64,000 nt of DNA from Cephalopachus bancanus (Eukaryota; Chordata; Mammalia; Primates; Tarsiidae): positions 1,674,001 through 1,738,000 of the forward strand of contig JAPVLO010000206.1 of assembly GCA_027257055.1 (NCBI GenBank), given 5' to 3'. This document shows positions 10,860-23,531 of this stretch, one piece after another (position 1 is the stretch's first letter; the number at the start of each line of letters is the position of its first letter). Both the position numbers and the translations under genes were made by a program. The notes under the pieces were generated by a model. That model worked only from the letters and a program-made list of their open reading frames with translations, ran no database searches and was not told the DNA's origin.

Positions 10860-11930
10860 AGAAAAACAAAGATGAGACAATTACCACATAAAAATGCAGG
10901 AAATTTTCCCTGATGTGAAGGACATGAGAATGCTGGTGAAAAAGGTCCTTCAAATGCACAATAAAATTAAAAGACACCAAAGCTTCCAACACCCTGAAAT
11001 TTCATGGCATTCATGAACAATAAAACATATTGAAAGTTTCCAAAGGATGGGAAAAACAGGTCACCACTAAAGGTTAGAAATCAGAGTGGCATCATTCTTT
11101 TTAGGGATAACACTGAAAGCTTGAAGACAACGGAACAATGCCTTCTCTCCCGCAAGAAAATAATTTCTGACCTATGTTTTTATACCCACCTAAGCTCTCA
11201 ATTAAGGATGATGCATTTTCGGATATAGTCAGTCTCAAAAATTTACTTTTCACACACAGTTTCTTAGGAAGCAACAAGATAATGTGTTCTACTTAAATCA
11301 AGAAAAAACAAACAAGAAAAAGTAACTCAGGAAACAGAGACTCTATTACAGGAAAGAAGCAAAGGGTATTTCCAGTCTGTTGGTGAGGATAAATCCTTAA
11401 GAGTACATTTACAAGAAGCAGTAAATTACAGCAAAGGACTGCAGAAAGATTGAGTTGAAGAAATTGAAACTGATCTGACCTGATGCATTTGATTGTGTTG
11501 AGAGGATATTTGGAGCTCAGGTGGAGATTTGGAAGAGGAATTAATGGAAAGTAAGTAGAAAATGACATACCTATAAACATAAAAATAATGAGAAAAAGTT
11601 GCCTAAGAAAGACACGTCATCATGGTAGATTATATGAACAAATTTAGTTGCCATAATAATATAAGCACTGAATATTTAACCGCAAATTGTGATTTAAAAC
11701 TATTTTGTGAGGATGGATGAGGGGAAAGTATGTGTTTGAGGATAGTACAGGAGAAATAAATTATGATTTCCCAATTTAGGAATTCAATATGCTCGATCTA
11801 AATGTGAAGAAACATCCAGAAATTGATATAAGTATATTATAAAAATGGAGATAAAAAGCAAAATAAACAATTAAAATAATTGAAAGTGGTTATCCCTGGG
11901 GAACAGGAATTTGGAAGGAGACTGCTGAGT
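10860..11930 (+). mobile_element. HAL1/L1M-type ORF1-derived element
   Basis: Matches the remembered order of a half-L1: CTTCAAATGCACAATAAAATTAAAAGACACC, GGGAAAAACAGGTCACC, AGTGGCATCATTCTTTTTAGG, AATAATTTCTGACCTATG and GGTCTC-like AGTCTCAAAAATTTAC. The reading frame is destroyed. The 3' part from 11580 on is less certain. Confidence 0.65.
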
Positions 11931-11949
11931 TTTCTTCTTTGTTTTTTGT

Positions 11950-12231
11950 TTTAATTTATTTCTTCAGCTGGGGGTCTCACTCTGTCGCCCAGGCCGGAGT
12001 GCAGAGGCTTGATCATTACTTCTGGGCTCAGATGATTCTTCTGCTTCGGCATCCTGAGTAGCTGGGACTACTGACACATGCCACTATGACAGACTAATTT
12101 ATTTTTATTTTTGTAGAGTTGAGGTTTCGCTAGGTTACCCAGGCTGTTCCTGAACTCCTGGACTCAAGCAATTCTTCTGCTTCGACCTGCCAAAGTGCTG
12201 GGATTACAGGCACAAGCCACCGCATCTAGCC
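11950..12231 (-). mobile_element. Alu, old AluJ-like copy
   Basis: Dimer in complement: GGGGTCTCACTCTGTCGCCC ... GCCAAAGTGCTGGGATTACAG ... CACCGCATCTAGCC. It lacks the lineage-specific changes. Confidence 0.88.
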
Positions 12232-12394
12232 TTGTTTGGTTTTTTTAAATAGTTGTTTTTGGTCTTGTAGTCATATTTGAGTGTTTCAAATTGTACACAC
12301 CAATACTATAAAGAATAACAAAAACGGAATGTAAAGTATATTCAGAATGTTGAGAAAAATATACTTCACTATAATGACTGATGAGAAAACTCAG

Positions 12395-12530
12395 AAAATC
12401 CCTAACAGATAAGCACTCTGTCTCCACTTTATATGAGAGGAAACTAAGCCCAGAGAGACTGTGCAAGTTGACACAGTTATTAAGTGACAGAACCAGCCTC
12501 AACTCCAGTCTTTCTGCTTTCCTATTTCAG
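12395..12530 (-). mobile_element. MIR SINE fragment
   Basis: Complement of the MIR core and 5' part: TATATGAGAGGAAACTAAG, CCCAGAGAGACTGTGCAAG, ACACAGTTATTAAGTGACAG. Confidence 0.8.
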
Positions 12531-13386
12531 GCTTCCTCGTAATACTTCACCGTTTCTCATTGCCTTTTAGCTTGCATTTGTCATGTTGCTTTGAATAATA
12601 TCATCTACAAGGTAGCAACTTTTAAAAAACCAAATATAGGAAATGGCATGCTTTATTAGGCATGACTGAGCTCAGTGAATAGAATCTAATGTTGTCGTAG
12701 GTCTCTGCTGCAGCCGATGTTCTGAGGAACAGAGATGAGCATACAGGTGAGCTGTCGGTACAGCTTTGGAATCTAAAGCCCTTCCTAATGGAGAAATGTT
12801 TCTCATCAGATCATCTCAAGACACAAGGAACTGATCTCAGGGTTTAACAAATGTTCTCAATTTGATTCAGTGCACCTGGGAAATAACTTTTCTATTTGCT
12901 GCCAAAATATGATTGCATTAAACCTTAATGATGTACCTGTCACAGGGGTTAGACAAGAATGTTCTAATTGAATGTCAGCTGCACCACCGGAGCACTCATT
13001 TAGATTTACTTTTTCAAAAATCTAGGAATGCTGATGAACTCTTAGTTCTCTGCTATTAGTTTTGTATAGCCACTGATTAATATTGCCTGCCTTACACTAG
13101 TACAAGGCATCACTAGATTTCTCCTTGGCAACCAGGTAGTCTTTGTGTCCTTTGGCACTAGTTCCTGGCAGTGTCATTATGATGTCTGCAGAATTCAATG
13201 GCAACTCCAGTTAAAATAAACAAAATCTCATTATGTCAAAATTGGACCTCACCTGAAGTAGGATGATTGGTTTTCTTTCTATAAAATCTGAGCACCTGGA
13301 AAAATGGTAAATGTCAAGAGTTCCTTAGAAAAATTTTTGAGAAAATTGATGGGAAAAATTTAGATTGAGTTACCGTATGTCCTGTC
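12531..13386. other. Unassigned sequence
   Basis: No repeat or coding pattern recognised. Confidence 0.4.
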
Positions 13387-13395
13387 AGTTTGACC

Positions 13396-13688
13396 TTTTT
13401 TTTTTTTTTCAGTTGGAGTCTCACTCTGTCGCTCAGATTGGAGTACAGTGGCTGCTCCTGGCCACTGCAGCCTTGACCTGCTGGGCTCCGGCGATCCTTC
13501 TGCCTCAGCCTTCCGAGTAACTGGAATTACAGGTACGCGCTACCACGCCCGGCTGATTTTTTTGATTTATTGTAGAGATGAGGTCTTGCCAAGTTGCCCA
13601 GGCAGGTCTTGAACCCGTGGGCTCAGGAAATCCACTCACCTCAGCCTCCCAAAGCGCGGGATTATAGGCTGAGCCACTGAGCCTGGCT
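13396..13688 (-). mobile_element. Alu, lineage-specific, middle stage
   Basis: Carries CCCAAAGCGCGGGATT (the one-base-shorter GCGC form) but keeps the CCAAGTTGCCCAGG segment. The TSD AGTTTGAC is at 13387-13394 and 13689-13696. Confidence 0.95.
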
Positions 13689-13974
13689 AGTTTGACTTTT
13701 CTAATCTGTGTCCTTGAGCTTTAGACTCTAGAAATTTTACGCAAAATGATGCATAAACATGCACCTTGATAAATAAAAGATCGTCCTTAACTTTTATGAC
13801 ACTTTTAAAAAAAGGTTCATAAACCCCCAAACCCAAAGAACCATAAACTACTACTCTCTTTTCCCTTATTTTACCTTCATCGTTTTGCATCCCTTCATTC
13901 TTAACCAACTACATCCATCTTTTCCTTAAAAAATAAGAGCTAAACACGTGTCTTGAGAAGTACTTAGTGTTGGT

Positions 13975-14640
13975 TAATGTGTGTGGTTTGAAAGTTTTAC
14001 ATAAGTGATTGTACTCTAGAGCTCATTCTGCTTCATGCATTTTTCATGCTACTACAGTATATGAGAATTTAATTCATTATCTCCAACTGTTACATAGTAT
14101 TCTGCCATGTGCACAAGCCATAATTTATGCATCTCTTCATTCAGTGATGGACACATGTGGCTTCCAGTTCTTTACTTCATCCCAAATGACTCTGTGATGA
14201 ACAAACACGTGAGTACGTTTTTTTTTTTTGGAGTTGGAATCTCACTCTGTCGCCCAGGTTGGAAAGCAGTGGCACGCTCGTGGCCACCCCAGTGTCAACC
14301 TGCTGGACTTCAGCGATCCTTCCACCTCAGCCTTCCAAGTAGCCGAAACTACAAGTGCATGCTACCACACCGGGCCAATTTTTTGATTTATTGTAGAGAC
14401 AAGTTCTCGCCAAGTTGCCTGGGCTGGTCTCGAACATGCAGGTTCAGGGAATTTAATCACCTTGGCCTCCCAAAGTGCTGGAATTACAGGCTGAGTCACT
14501 GAGCCCGGCCACGTGAGTACTTCTTTGTGAGTCTGTACAAGCTTTTCTCTGGGGTCTGCTTCCAGGGGCAAAATTGCTGGGTCATAATGCATATGTTTAC
14601 ATATGATGAACCGGGAAGGACAGGTCATACTTTTACTATT
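13975..14640 (-). mobile_element. L1M ORF2 3' region, split by an Alu
   Basis: Complement of old L1 ORF2: CTGTTACATAGTATTCTGCC, CTTCATTCAGTGATGGACAC and, after the Alu, GGGGCAAAATTGCTGGGTCA. Sequence 14217-14510 is the inserted Alu. Confidence 0.75.
14217..14510 (-). mobile_element. Alu, lineage-specific, early stage
   Basis: Has CTGAGTCACTGAGCCCGGCC with an unshortened linker and CCCAAAGTGCTGG. The perfect TSD ACGTGAGTAC is at 14207-14216 and 14511-14520, inside L1M sequence. Confidence 0.95.
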
Positions 14641-17600
14641 CTAGTAGAGTGGGGGAAGGGAATAAAATGGGGGGTGGAAGCTGAAAGGAAATATATTACA
14701 ACAAATCAAGGACCTTCCTCAGACTGACACTGATAGTGTGCCTTTGACTGATGAGGATGTTCAACTCGATACCATACCCCTGAGATCCTTAAAAATGAAA
14801 TTGAAAAGAATATGGCTTAATGTGCTACCAATATAAACACCACAGCCACAACAATGGCTAAACATCCCCATCAGGGCTCCTTAGTCAGGATGCCAGCCTC
14901 CTACTATCCCACCAAAATGCTGCAGAAAATCCTTAGATGGGGTTTGGGAGGCCCTTAAGACTTCTGAGACTCAGGCTTATATGGACAATGCCAAACTTTT
15001 ATACTGCATTGGTAGTCTATGAAATTTTAACTATAGATCTCTTTGTTAATCAGCCCTGGAGACTGCTGTGACTTAAATGGGCCCTTCAGACCTGGCTACT
15101 GCTGACTCTCAATCAGCCTGTAAAGATTTCTTATAAGGGGCCTGCTTTGACCCTTTGACCATTTCATCCGAAGAACGGAGGTCTCACACTCAGGAAGTGT
15201 AATGTGTGTTAATATACTATTTGGAATCAGGAGTTTTTAAGTAAGCAGCACAAAAGGGATGCCAAACCAGTACTCAGTGTTAGTTTAAATTTGTTCTCAC
15301 AAATGAATATAAATTTTATTTTTTAAACAAAGGAATTAAAAATCAGTCAAGTAACTGCTTTGCCTATGACAAAAGATCGAAATAACTCTGTGTTTCCTTT
15401 TCAACAATACTTTCTGTTTTTTTGTAGGCCCAATGCTGAATAATAAGTACAGCACCTTTTCAAAACTGGACAAGGTGACTATTTCTTCAGGAACTGAGAA
15501 GAGACATACCTGAAAAAGTTGTAGTGATTTTCTTTACAACTAATAATAAGAGAAATAATGTGAAAGAGAGGAATCTTCTATGAGACATGTGCATAGGCAG
15601 CTAATTCAGTCCTTTAATCAGAGCAGGATAATTTTAATTTTTGATAGGTTGGGATGTAATCGATTAGTTAATTAAATTAGTTCACCTTGCTCAGGTCTTT
15701 ATAATATTAATCCATTATTATTTTTGGTGACACATATCAACGCAACTGTTTTACTATTTGAAAGCAAGGAATACACGATGGAAAGGCATATTCAGAAGTA
15801 ACTAACGCCACTACATTTTTTTAAACCTTTCTATTTGATTGGGTTCAGTTTTATTTAAAATTTTTTATTTCTCATTTTTATCTGTCACTATTGTGTCTAA
15901 TGCTTTCATTCCTCAGTGACCTGAAACATACATTTTATCTCAAAGTTTATATCAAACAGAAATTATCTTGATGTACTCTAGAGAAAATTTAAAACATAGA
16001 TTACAAAGATTAATTTTATGTGTAAATAACATTCCTATTCAGTGGTTATCTTGATTTTTAAAAAAAGTCCTTCATTTGTAAATCCTTTATGAAAGTTCAC
16101 TGTAAAGATATCAGAGCTGAAGGAAGAGATTTGGGACAATAATTTGTAATTAGAGTCAATCTTTCAAACTAGCTGTTGGGATGGCCTGAGATGTTCTGCC
16201 ACCTTTAACTCTAATTAGTGTATACTCATTGATTTATGTAGCTGGAAGATGTGAACCCTGAAATAGTGGATTACTCAGTTGGAATTCTTTCGAAGAAAGA
16301 AGCTATCACGTAGCTGCACCCTTTAAGCTAGAGATAACTGCTGGTATAAAACTATAAAGTTCATATTCACCTCTGCTTATATGTACTTACACACAGGATA
16401 CATTATCTACAGATAGTACAATACAACCTCATTTTCCAAATCTAATCTGGCCTGAGCCCTTTGGTGGGGCAAGAAAAGCAAGTTGTAAAACAATCTTTTT
16501 GTCATAATGTCTAAGTAGTTTCTTCTGGGCTTGAAAGTACACGGGAGGCCCGGTGAGCTGGCTGATGCCTCTCTGCAGGAGGTCTGAACTGTACTCTTCT
16601 CTTCAGTCCTTCTGTCTTTCCAGGAAACACACCCAAGTGCATTCTCCAGATTGTCTTAATTCACCTGCCTTCCGCCTTGTGTCACACAACTCAAACAAAA
16701 GAGGCTGCACTGTGCATATTAGGGATGCCTTAATGCTATAGTTAAAAGATTGAAACTTGACACAAAAATCCACGTGGGCCAGCTCTAATAGTTCTGGTGA
16801 ATAGTAAGAGGAGGAAGAGTGTTTTGTATGTTTGTTTTTTGTTAAAAAAAAAAAAAACAACTTACAATTCTGTGGCATCATCTTGATAAGCGAAGTATTG
16901 ACAATCTCCCACTGGCTGGCCACTGCTCTGATTTGAGTCACCTGAAGTCGATCACTCCCGTCCCTTGGAGGATGGTGTAAAATGCCAGTGAAATCGTGAA
17001 CGAATTCAATGACATGCCCATTGTTCCACTCATTTAGGCAAGTGGTTTACTGATCAGGGAAACATTTCACATATTTCTAACAGTACTACATTAACCTGGA
17101 AAATATAAGGATTAGACCTCCCTGCTGCTCAGCTATCATCCCAGACCTCCCAGAGTCTGTTTGATTACAGAGGACTTTCGTGCATTCAGAAAAGCCTAGA
17201 TTAATAGCCATCGTTAGGTCACGTGGGTTTGGAAACTTGAGCATATTCAGCGGCATTTGTGTTGCTGCCTCTGTAGAACTGATATCTTTAATCACAGATA
17301 GCAGATGGCACTGTGGATGAGCGAATGACCTTCCAGAGTCCCTTCCCCAAATCGACTTAGTGCTATCACAGTTCAAAAGCAATCACTGTCCAGGTCAGTC
17401 TGCAGCACTAGCCAGGGGCCTGGGCTATCAGGAAGGCACTGGCTGGAGCTGAACGCCTAATCTCCCTACTCCCAATCACAGATAATAGGAGAGAGAGGGA
17501 GGGGTTCATGGCCTTCTAGAGCTTAAAGTGTTTAAGCAGCTGATGGACACTGCCATTTGCAGCATTTTGGTCACACTGGAATATAAAACACCTGAGCCCG

Positions 17601-18664
17601 CAGCTGACGCAGATAAGGAACAGTCAGGCCAGATTGGTGGATACTTACTTAGCAGATTATAGAAGCCAAAAATCCTCATCAATGCCGGTTTAAAGCAGGA
17701 CTCGGTCAAGCAAGGGGAACAGGCCATAAAAAGGACAACTTCAGTTTTCAGAGTAAGAACTCTCAGTCTTCAGAGAACACTGGTACCTCTGGATCCCATA
17801 CCCCTAGGGTGAAATACTTTTCTCCTCCACAGAGCAGTGTGTGACTCAGTTTACTGGAAGCCAATAACCCACGTTTATGATTTCTTCTAGAAGAACTGCA
17901 TAGATGAACATGGAGTGCGACACCTGAAATAATAGAATTTTACAGGAAATAATGTAAACGACGCCTTTTGCCCTTAATGGCCCATAATAAAATGCTCTTG
18001 TTACCAAGCTCTGTGGCAACCCAGCGCAGGTTGCCATGGAAACTCCCAGCTCCTCCTCTGCACAGTTGCTTAATGATGAGTGTGATGTCAGGCTCTTGAG
18101 ATAAGCACAAGCTCAGACAAATCTTTACAGCCCAGGGACAGTCTGCTTGGGACCCCAGTTATGTCTGAGTGAGGGCTCCTGTGTCCAGGTATAATTAAAA
18201 TACACCCAGACCTATGACTGGAAATGCTTTCAGCAGAGAATTAGGTCACTGTTTTAACTTCTCCATTCATTTTCATTTCTCCACATGACTGCCCAGTCAG
18301 AAGTGAGCCAGAAACAGGGTGGCCACAGCACGTTGTCACAGATGGCGCTTCGCATTCCTGTGACCTGGCTTCCTCTTCGCATGGGTGGACTTGTGACTAT
18401 TCTCCCCTGGTTCACACCATAAAAGGTCACCTTTCTGTCCTCTCTTCCCGTGTTCCCCACATCTACCTTCCACTGTGACTGGGCCTGAAATTCTCACTTT
18501 TACTCACTACTTGATTTAGACAACAAAAACGGGAGCTTCTGCCCAGAATATAATTTTCAAAATGTAGTTAGTATCCAGAAGGAAAAAGAAGGCACTGGGA
18601 AATCTGTTCCTATCCTTCTATTATTCTTGTTTATTCTTTTCTCCCTTCCTTCTCTTCGTTCTCT
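14641..18664. other. Long unassigned stretch
   Basis: About 4 kb with no repeat family I recognise and no coding pattern. It is the longest such stretch in the window and a candidate for unique or regulatory sequence. A 14-A run is near 16845-16858. The X-box-like site at 18030-18043 is listed separately. Confidence 0.4.
18030..18043. promoter_or_regulatory. Candidate RFX X-box
   Basis: GTTGCCATGGAAAC fits the X-box plan GTNRCC-N2-RGYAAC with one mismatch in the right half. A second half-site just upstream (GGCAACC, 18015-18021) is the exact reverse complement of GGTTGCC at 18029-18035. Motif evidence only. Confidence 0.35.
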
Positions 18665-19240
18665 CTTTAAAAGGTTTATTGGGTACCTATTATCTGCACG
18701 CAATGACCAAAAACACAAGGATAGGTAAGACATGATTCCCGTCCTCTAGGAGTCCACAGTCTATTAGATGAGACAGGCATGTAAACAAATGTATGAGCTA
18801 GAGATAGGTATGCACAGGGCATGTGCTAATAAATCCTACCTGAGGGGGAGCAGAAAAAGCTTTCTAGGGGAGGAAACACTTGGGCAAACTCTTGGGAGCA
18901 AATGAATGGAATGGTGGGATTAGTGGGGAGAGGGACAATGTGAATAAAGACTGAAGGCATGAAATGATCTTATATGTTTGGGAGATTGCAAGCAATTCAG
19001 ATTGGTTGAAGCTCTGGCCAGAAGAGCACTCTGCGGAGAAGTACGACTGAAAGAAGCAGGGACAAGAATCTAATGAGTGTTGACTTTATTTTGCAGGCCA
19101 GTGGAAGCTACTTAAGGGTTTCCAGGAGGGAAAGCAAAGAATTTGAATTGCCATTTAGGAGGATCATTCTTTTGGCAATGAAGAGCGTGAGCTGAAGAAG
19201 TAGGAGACATGGGCAATTAGGAAGTTATTGGAAGAGTGTG
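18665..19240 (-). mobile_element. L2 LINE 3' region, first part (split)
   Basis: Complement of the L2 3' end: GGTTTATTGGGTACCTATTA, CGTCCTCTAGGAGTCCACAG, AGACAGGCATGTAAACAAAT, TTCTAGGGGAGGAAACACTTG, GGCCAGTGGAAGCTACTTAAG, GGAAGTTATTGGAAG. It resumes at about 19756. Confidence 0.8.
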
Positions 19241-19755
19241 ACTGTAGAGAACAGCTATTGTATTTTGTGTAGCATCTGTTTTTGTGGAAGAGAATCACCC
19301 CCCCTCTCATTACCTGGTCCACCCACATATGACCCAGACTCAGACTATTATAATACCTATCCTCGGTTCACTGCAATTGGTACAAGTGGGCACATAATCC
19401 AAGTAGCACTGATCAGACTTTTCTGGTGAAATTTCATATATGTACTCCTGGACATAGGATTCTTTTTTCTTTCTTCAAGATAAAAGGATGTAGCGTTGTG
19501 GCTTCTGGAGGCCATCTTTACTGCTACCTGGAGAGAACCTTTTGATCATTAAGCCAGTATTTAGAGGAAAATGAACTAAAAGAGCTTTATTGATATCGTT
19601 TGAGCCCCCAAACAATCTAGAGCCTAGATCCAGCTGTGTCTGAAGCAAGTATAGCAATGAACTTTATGGTTACACACCCTGATACATTTCTTCCTGCTTG
19701 AGCAAGCTTGAGTTAGTTTTTGGTCACTTGGGACTCGATGAAACCAGGTAAAAAT
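19241..19755. mobile_element. Ancient LTR-like repeat inside the L2
   Basis: Interrupts L2 order. It contains CATTACCTGGTCCACCCAC, GGAGGCCATCTTTACTGC, TAGATCCAGCTGTGTCTGAAG and CTTGAGTTAGTTTTTGGTCA, which recall a MaLR-era mammalian repeat. Family and exact ends are uncertain. Confidence 0.45.
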
Positions 19756-20040
19756 GATGAGAGTCTGAGCTGAGGCTACAGGGGATAGAAAGGATGGTTT
19801 GGGCAAAGTTAATTCAACTATTCAGGATTTGGAGAGAATGATGCAACAGGGCGGGAGGGGAGATCAACCAGAATGACGCCCAGGTCCCTGGTTTCAGTGG
19901 ATATCAATGCCACCCTATAAGATGTTGAATATAAGAATAACAGTTATTTGGGGAAATGAACCACATTGTTTGGTATTGGTTTTCAGATATTTAAGGGATA
20001 TTAGTTGGAGTGTTCAAGTAAGCAATGAAAATTTCCTATC
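19756..20040 (-). mobile_element. L2 LINE, second part (split)
   Basis: Continues the L2 order: GATGAGAGTCTGAGCTGAGG, AATGACGCCCAGGTCCCTGG, TTAGTTGGAGTGTTCAAG. Confidence 0.65.
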
Positions 20041-20129
20041 ACCTCCTCCCCCAAATACATGCAAATTATAGAACTACATGATGGTAAGTATCTTTAGAAT
20101 CTTCAAGTCCTACTTCTCACTAGATACTT

Positions 20130-20300
20130 TAATTCCTTCTGTTGAACATTTATTAAGTGCTCTCCGGCACCATGTACTATGCTAGGAGGAAAGACAACAC
20201 ATATTCACACCTATATTCTTCTGAAATTTACAGTCTAGTTGGGGGGGCAGACACAAAGAACTACTAGAGGCACCTAAAAAGTAGTGGGGAGACATGGAGG
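20130..20300 (-). mobile_element. L2 LINE 3' fragment
   Basis: TTGAACATTTATTAAGTGC, CCATGTACTATGCTAGGAGG and TTTACAGTCTAGTTGGGGG follow the complement of the L2 3' terminus. Confidence 0.75.
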
Positions 20301-20724
20301 TTGGACCTATCAACCATAGACCTACAACTCTTAACTAAAGGGGTCATGCAGTTTCTGCTTTATTATGTCGATTGGTGAAGAACATATCTTCTCTGAGGTA
20401 GCCTTGACTTCTTTTAGGATGATAACTAGACTTATAAGCAGTCTTGTTGTATAGCTGAGTCAGGTCTGTCTCTCACCAGTCATGGTTCTATTCATCAGAT
20501 CCTTATAAAATACATTGAGTCTCTCTTCTATGTAAAATCCTTTCTTACATTTTAATAAGTCATTTGTGTCCCTTTAATTGTCCCCTTTCCAGTCTAAACA
20601 TCACATCTCTAGTTCTTTCCAATGTGCTTCACATGACTTGGCTTTTGGTGATTTTGAAAGTAGCTTTTAGCAATATGTAGCATTATTTTATCAGTTATTT
20701 GTTCATCTTTTGTTTCCACATTAA

Positions 20725-20815
20725 ACAGTCATCTCCATGTAAACAGGGTCCTTGTCTGTTGCCTGCGGAATCAGTGACTGAAACAAAGTAGGTACTCAAT
20801 CAACATTTGCTGGCA
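20725..20815 (+). mobile_element. L2 LINE 3' terminus
   Basis: CATCTCCATGTAAACAGGGTC, CTTGTCTGTTGCC and AGTAGGTACTCAATCAACAT are the sense L2 end. Confidence 0.7.
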
Positions 20816-22740
20816 AACGGTTTCCAGTTTCTAGCCTAGCATCATCTCAGCGGATCGCTTGTGAATGCACTACTTTGTCAGTGGCCCAACTAATGTTCAG
20901 CTCCAGTGAAACAAAGACATTGATATCAGTAGAACCGTTATAGAATATAAAGCTTAGCTGTTGATTTGTTCTGGTTTTCTATAGCTAGATCATGTACCCC
21001 AAGATTGCTCTGGTCTTTTGAGGAGCTACATCATACTGAGACCTTACATGGGTCATCTTAAGCCACTAAGTCTTTTTTGGGAAACGGTTGCTTTGCTATA
21101 GCTTCCTCTTCTTTAATAGCGTTGTTAGAGTCTTACATTTTTTGGTTCCTGAGTTCAGAACATCACATACATCCCTGGTAAATTTAGTCCAATAAATATC
21201 TGTATGGTTTTTACTTGTGGTTCTATTGTCCAGTCTTTAGTTCTTCCTGCTTTCTATCACCAGCATAATGAATGGGCCTGTGCTTCTGGAGTCCCAGAGG
21301 TCAGACTTTCTACATCACCTATGCTGCCATCCCCAAATCTTAGCACATGTCCTTTCATGGAGGGCATATTCAGTGGAATGTTTATTGGACAAATGTCTAA
21401 GAGCATGCCTTCTATATTTTTTTCAAGCCACGAATTAAATCAGTATGTAGAGTTACCTGATCAGCTATTTGTTTATCTTTTGTTTCCAGAAAGGACAATG
21501 TATTTGAGCTTTCTTCCAGAAACATCTTATTTTGCTATCTCTCTGTCCCAAATCCAGTGCATTTGGATTCAGCTCATTTTCCCCTGACATCTTCCAGGAT
21601 GTTTTTTTGTCATCTAGACGCACTGCACTTATACTATAGTACTGATTTCAGTGAAAGAAAAGAGTCTAGATGGACGTAACCTGATATTAGGAACCCCATA
21701 CTAGCTCCAGGTGATGACCAGTTACTCTTCTCTGGCTTCTACACTCATCCTTTATGGACAGGATGTTACATGATCCCCCTTGTGGACACTCTGGTGGGGG
21801 AAAGGATTTGTAGGAGTCAACTGAAATTGCACTGGCCTTTCTTTCACATCGCCACCACAGGCAAGGATGTGTGTGTGCAAGTTGGAATAAAGAAACAGCT
21901 AACAGAAACAAAGCAAAACAAAAACCCTAGAGGGTGTATTTTTAAAACCTATTTTGGGACTACATAAATTTTCACTTTGTTTAGAAAAGCATCACATATC
22001 CAGTGTGTATTCCAGATATACCCATTGATTATTATAATCAGCAAGGCTCAAGATGGAACCTCCCCGCTTTCCCCCCCCCGCCCTCTTTAAACCTAAGAGT
22101 TATTTCTGGAAGACTTTTCACCCTAGGTTTGGGCCAAGAGGGTACTGAGTGGAGGAGGCAGGAAGCAGTAGGGAGTTCACTGTGCTCCTTTGTGCCTTCG
22201 AGGGCCCCCTTGAGTTAAGAGTGCATTGGTTACATCAGCGAGACTTTTTTCTCTGAATATGTCATGGATAATGATTCTGGAACACTATGAAGGGCCTCCC
22301 TCCCTTAGATTTCAATGCCCCTTTAAAACCAAAGAGCTTGTGGCAATGGACCAAGCCAATAGCCACTTTCAAAATAAAATAGCATGATCTTTTGGTCTTG
22401 AGTGCCTTCAGCTAGAAACCATGGACATAAAGAGTCACATCTCCACGAAATGTACAGGATATTTAATAACAACCATGGTATTTCCTACGTGATTATGGCT
22501 ACTTCTTTTCTGTGGGTTTTGGCAAGAAGGTGGGACTTCAGCTTTGACTATATGTGAAACAATTCAACAGGCTCAGAGCGTCATTTTGTTCAAGATAATT
22601 TGAGAAGGCTGTCACTTTCCTCAAATCTGTGGCAGTTAGAATGTTTGTGATCACATCTCTGCTCTCCACATCCTGTAAATTATAATAAACTGGATAAGAA
22701 TGCAGATAGTTTATGAGGATGTTCTTATAAAGAACGTTTT
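20816..22740. other. Mostly unassigned sequence
   Basis: Around 21055-21110 an old MaLR-like tail is possible (CTTAAGCCACTAAGTC). C-rich runs lie at 22071-22083. No gene recognised. Confidence 0.4.
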
Positions 22741-23035
22741 GAGCCGGGCTCGGTGGCTCAGCCTGTAATCCCACGCTTTGGGAGGCTGAGGTGAGTGGAT
22801 TGCCTGAGCCTGCGGGTTTGAGACCCGCCTGGGCAACTTGGCGAAACCTCATCTCTGCAATAAACCAAAAACTAGCCGGGCGTGGTAGCGCACGCCTGTA
22901 GTTCCAGCTACTCGGAAGGCTGAGGCGGAAGAATCTCTGGAGCCCAGCAGGTAGAGGCCGCGGTGGCCGGGAGCGGCCACTGCACTCCAGTCTGGGTGAC
23001 GGAGTGAGACTCCAACTCAAAAAATAAAAATAAAA
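22741..23035 (+). mobile_element. Alu, lineage-specific, middle stage
   Basis: GAGCCGGGCTCGGTGGCTCAG, the short GCTTTGGG form and an intact GGGCAACTTGGCGAAACC segment, ending CCAACTCAAAAAATAAAAAT. Flanks AAAGAACGTTTT and AAAGCACTTTCT look like a worn TSD. Confidence 0.93.
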
Positions 23036-23400
23036 AAGCACTTTCTGATACTCTTAAATGGTTTATTTAAAAAGTGCCTAAAACTTCATTTTTTCTCCAC
23101 TTTGTAAATCATAAGAGAATCTCCCCACTTTCTCTTTCCCTTTTTCTTTTCTTTCTCTTTAGAAGTGCTTAGAAGTGCATGACCATTTTGGGGTCAGAAT
23201 GTCATTATACAGCAAATTACTACTAAAACAAGCTAAGAGCTAACCTTATAGTCATAAGGAGCCCCTGCCTTGCCCTGCGTGTTGAATTGCTGTAGAATAA
23301 ACTATAGAGTTTTGCATTATATATCATAGTCCTTGTAGGGACAGTGAGTATGACTAATTCTCAAGTATGACGTTTAATGGAGTTGAGTGGTACCACTCGA

Positions 23401-23428
23401 TAAATAATAATAATAAGTAATAATAATA
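23401..23428. repeat. (TAA)n microsatellite
   Basis: Interrupted run of TAA units with one GTAA break. Confidence 0.9.
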
Positions 23429-23517
23429 TCCCCACAAACATTTGCTGGCCAGTGCATTTATCGATTGCGTGAAGAAACTCTTGGTGCTTGACTAAATTTC
23501 ACTGCTTTCCCAATTCT

Positions 23518-23531
23518 CCACCAGATGGCAG
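23518..23531 (+). promoter_or_regulatory. Candidate CTCF core motif
   Basis: CCACCAGATGGCAG matches every position of the CTCF core pattern CCASYAGRKGGCRS and lies outside any repeat I recognise. Occupancy cannot be inferred from sequence. Confidence 0.45.

Noticed and set aside
20680..21495. Shared 27-28 base similarity (TATTTGTTCATCTTTTGTTTCC type) at about 20696 and 21469
   Set aside because: Short, low-complexity, T-rich match without extension on either side. Not enough to call a repeat.
22538..23041. 167-codon open frame, and similar ones at 42485-42880, 43577-43975, 55977-56288 and 5760-6086
   Set aside because: They translate Alu sequence ([18 protein letters not shown] peptides), a known artefact of Alu orientation.
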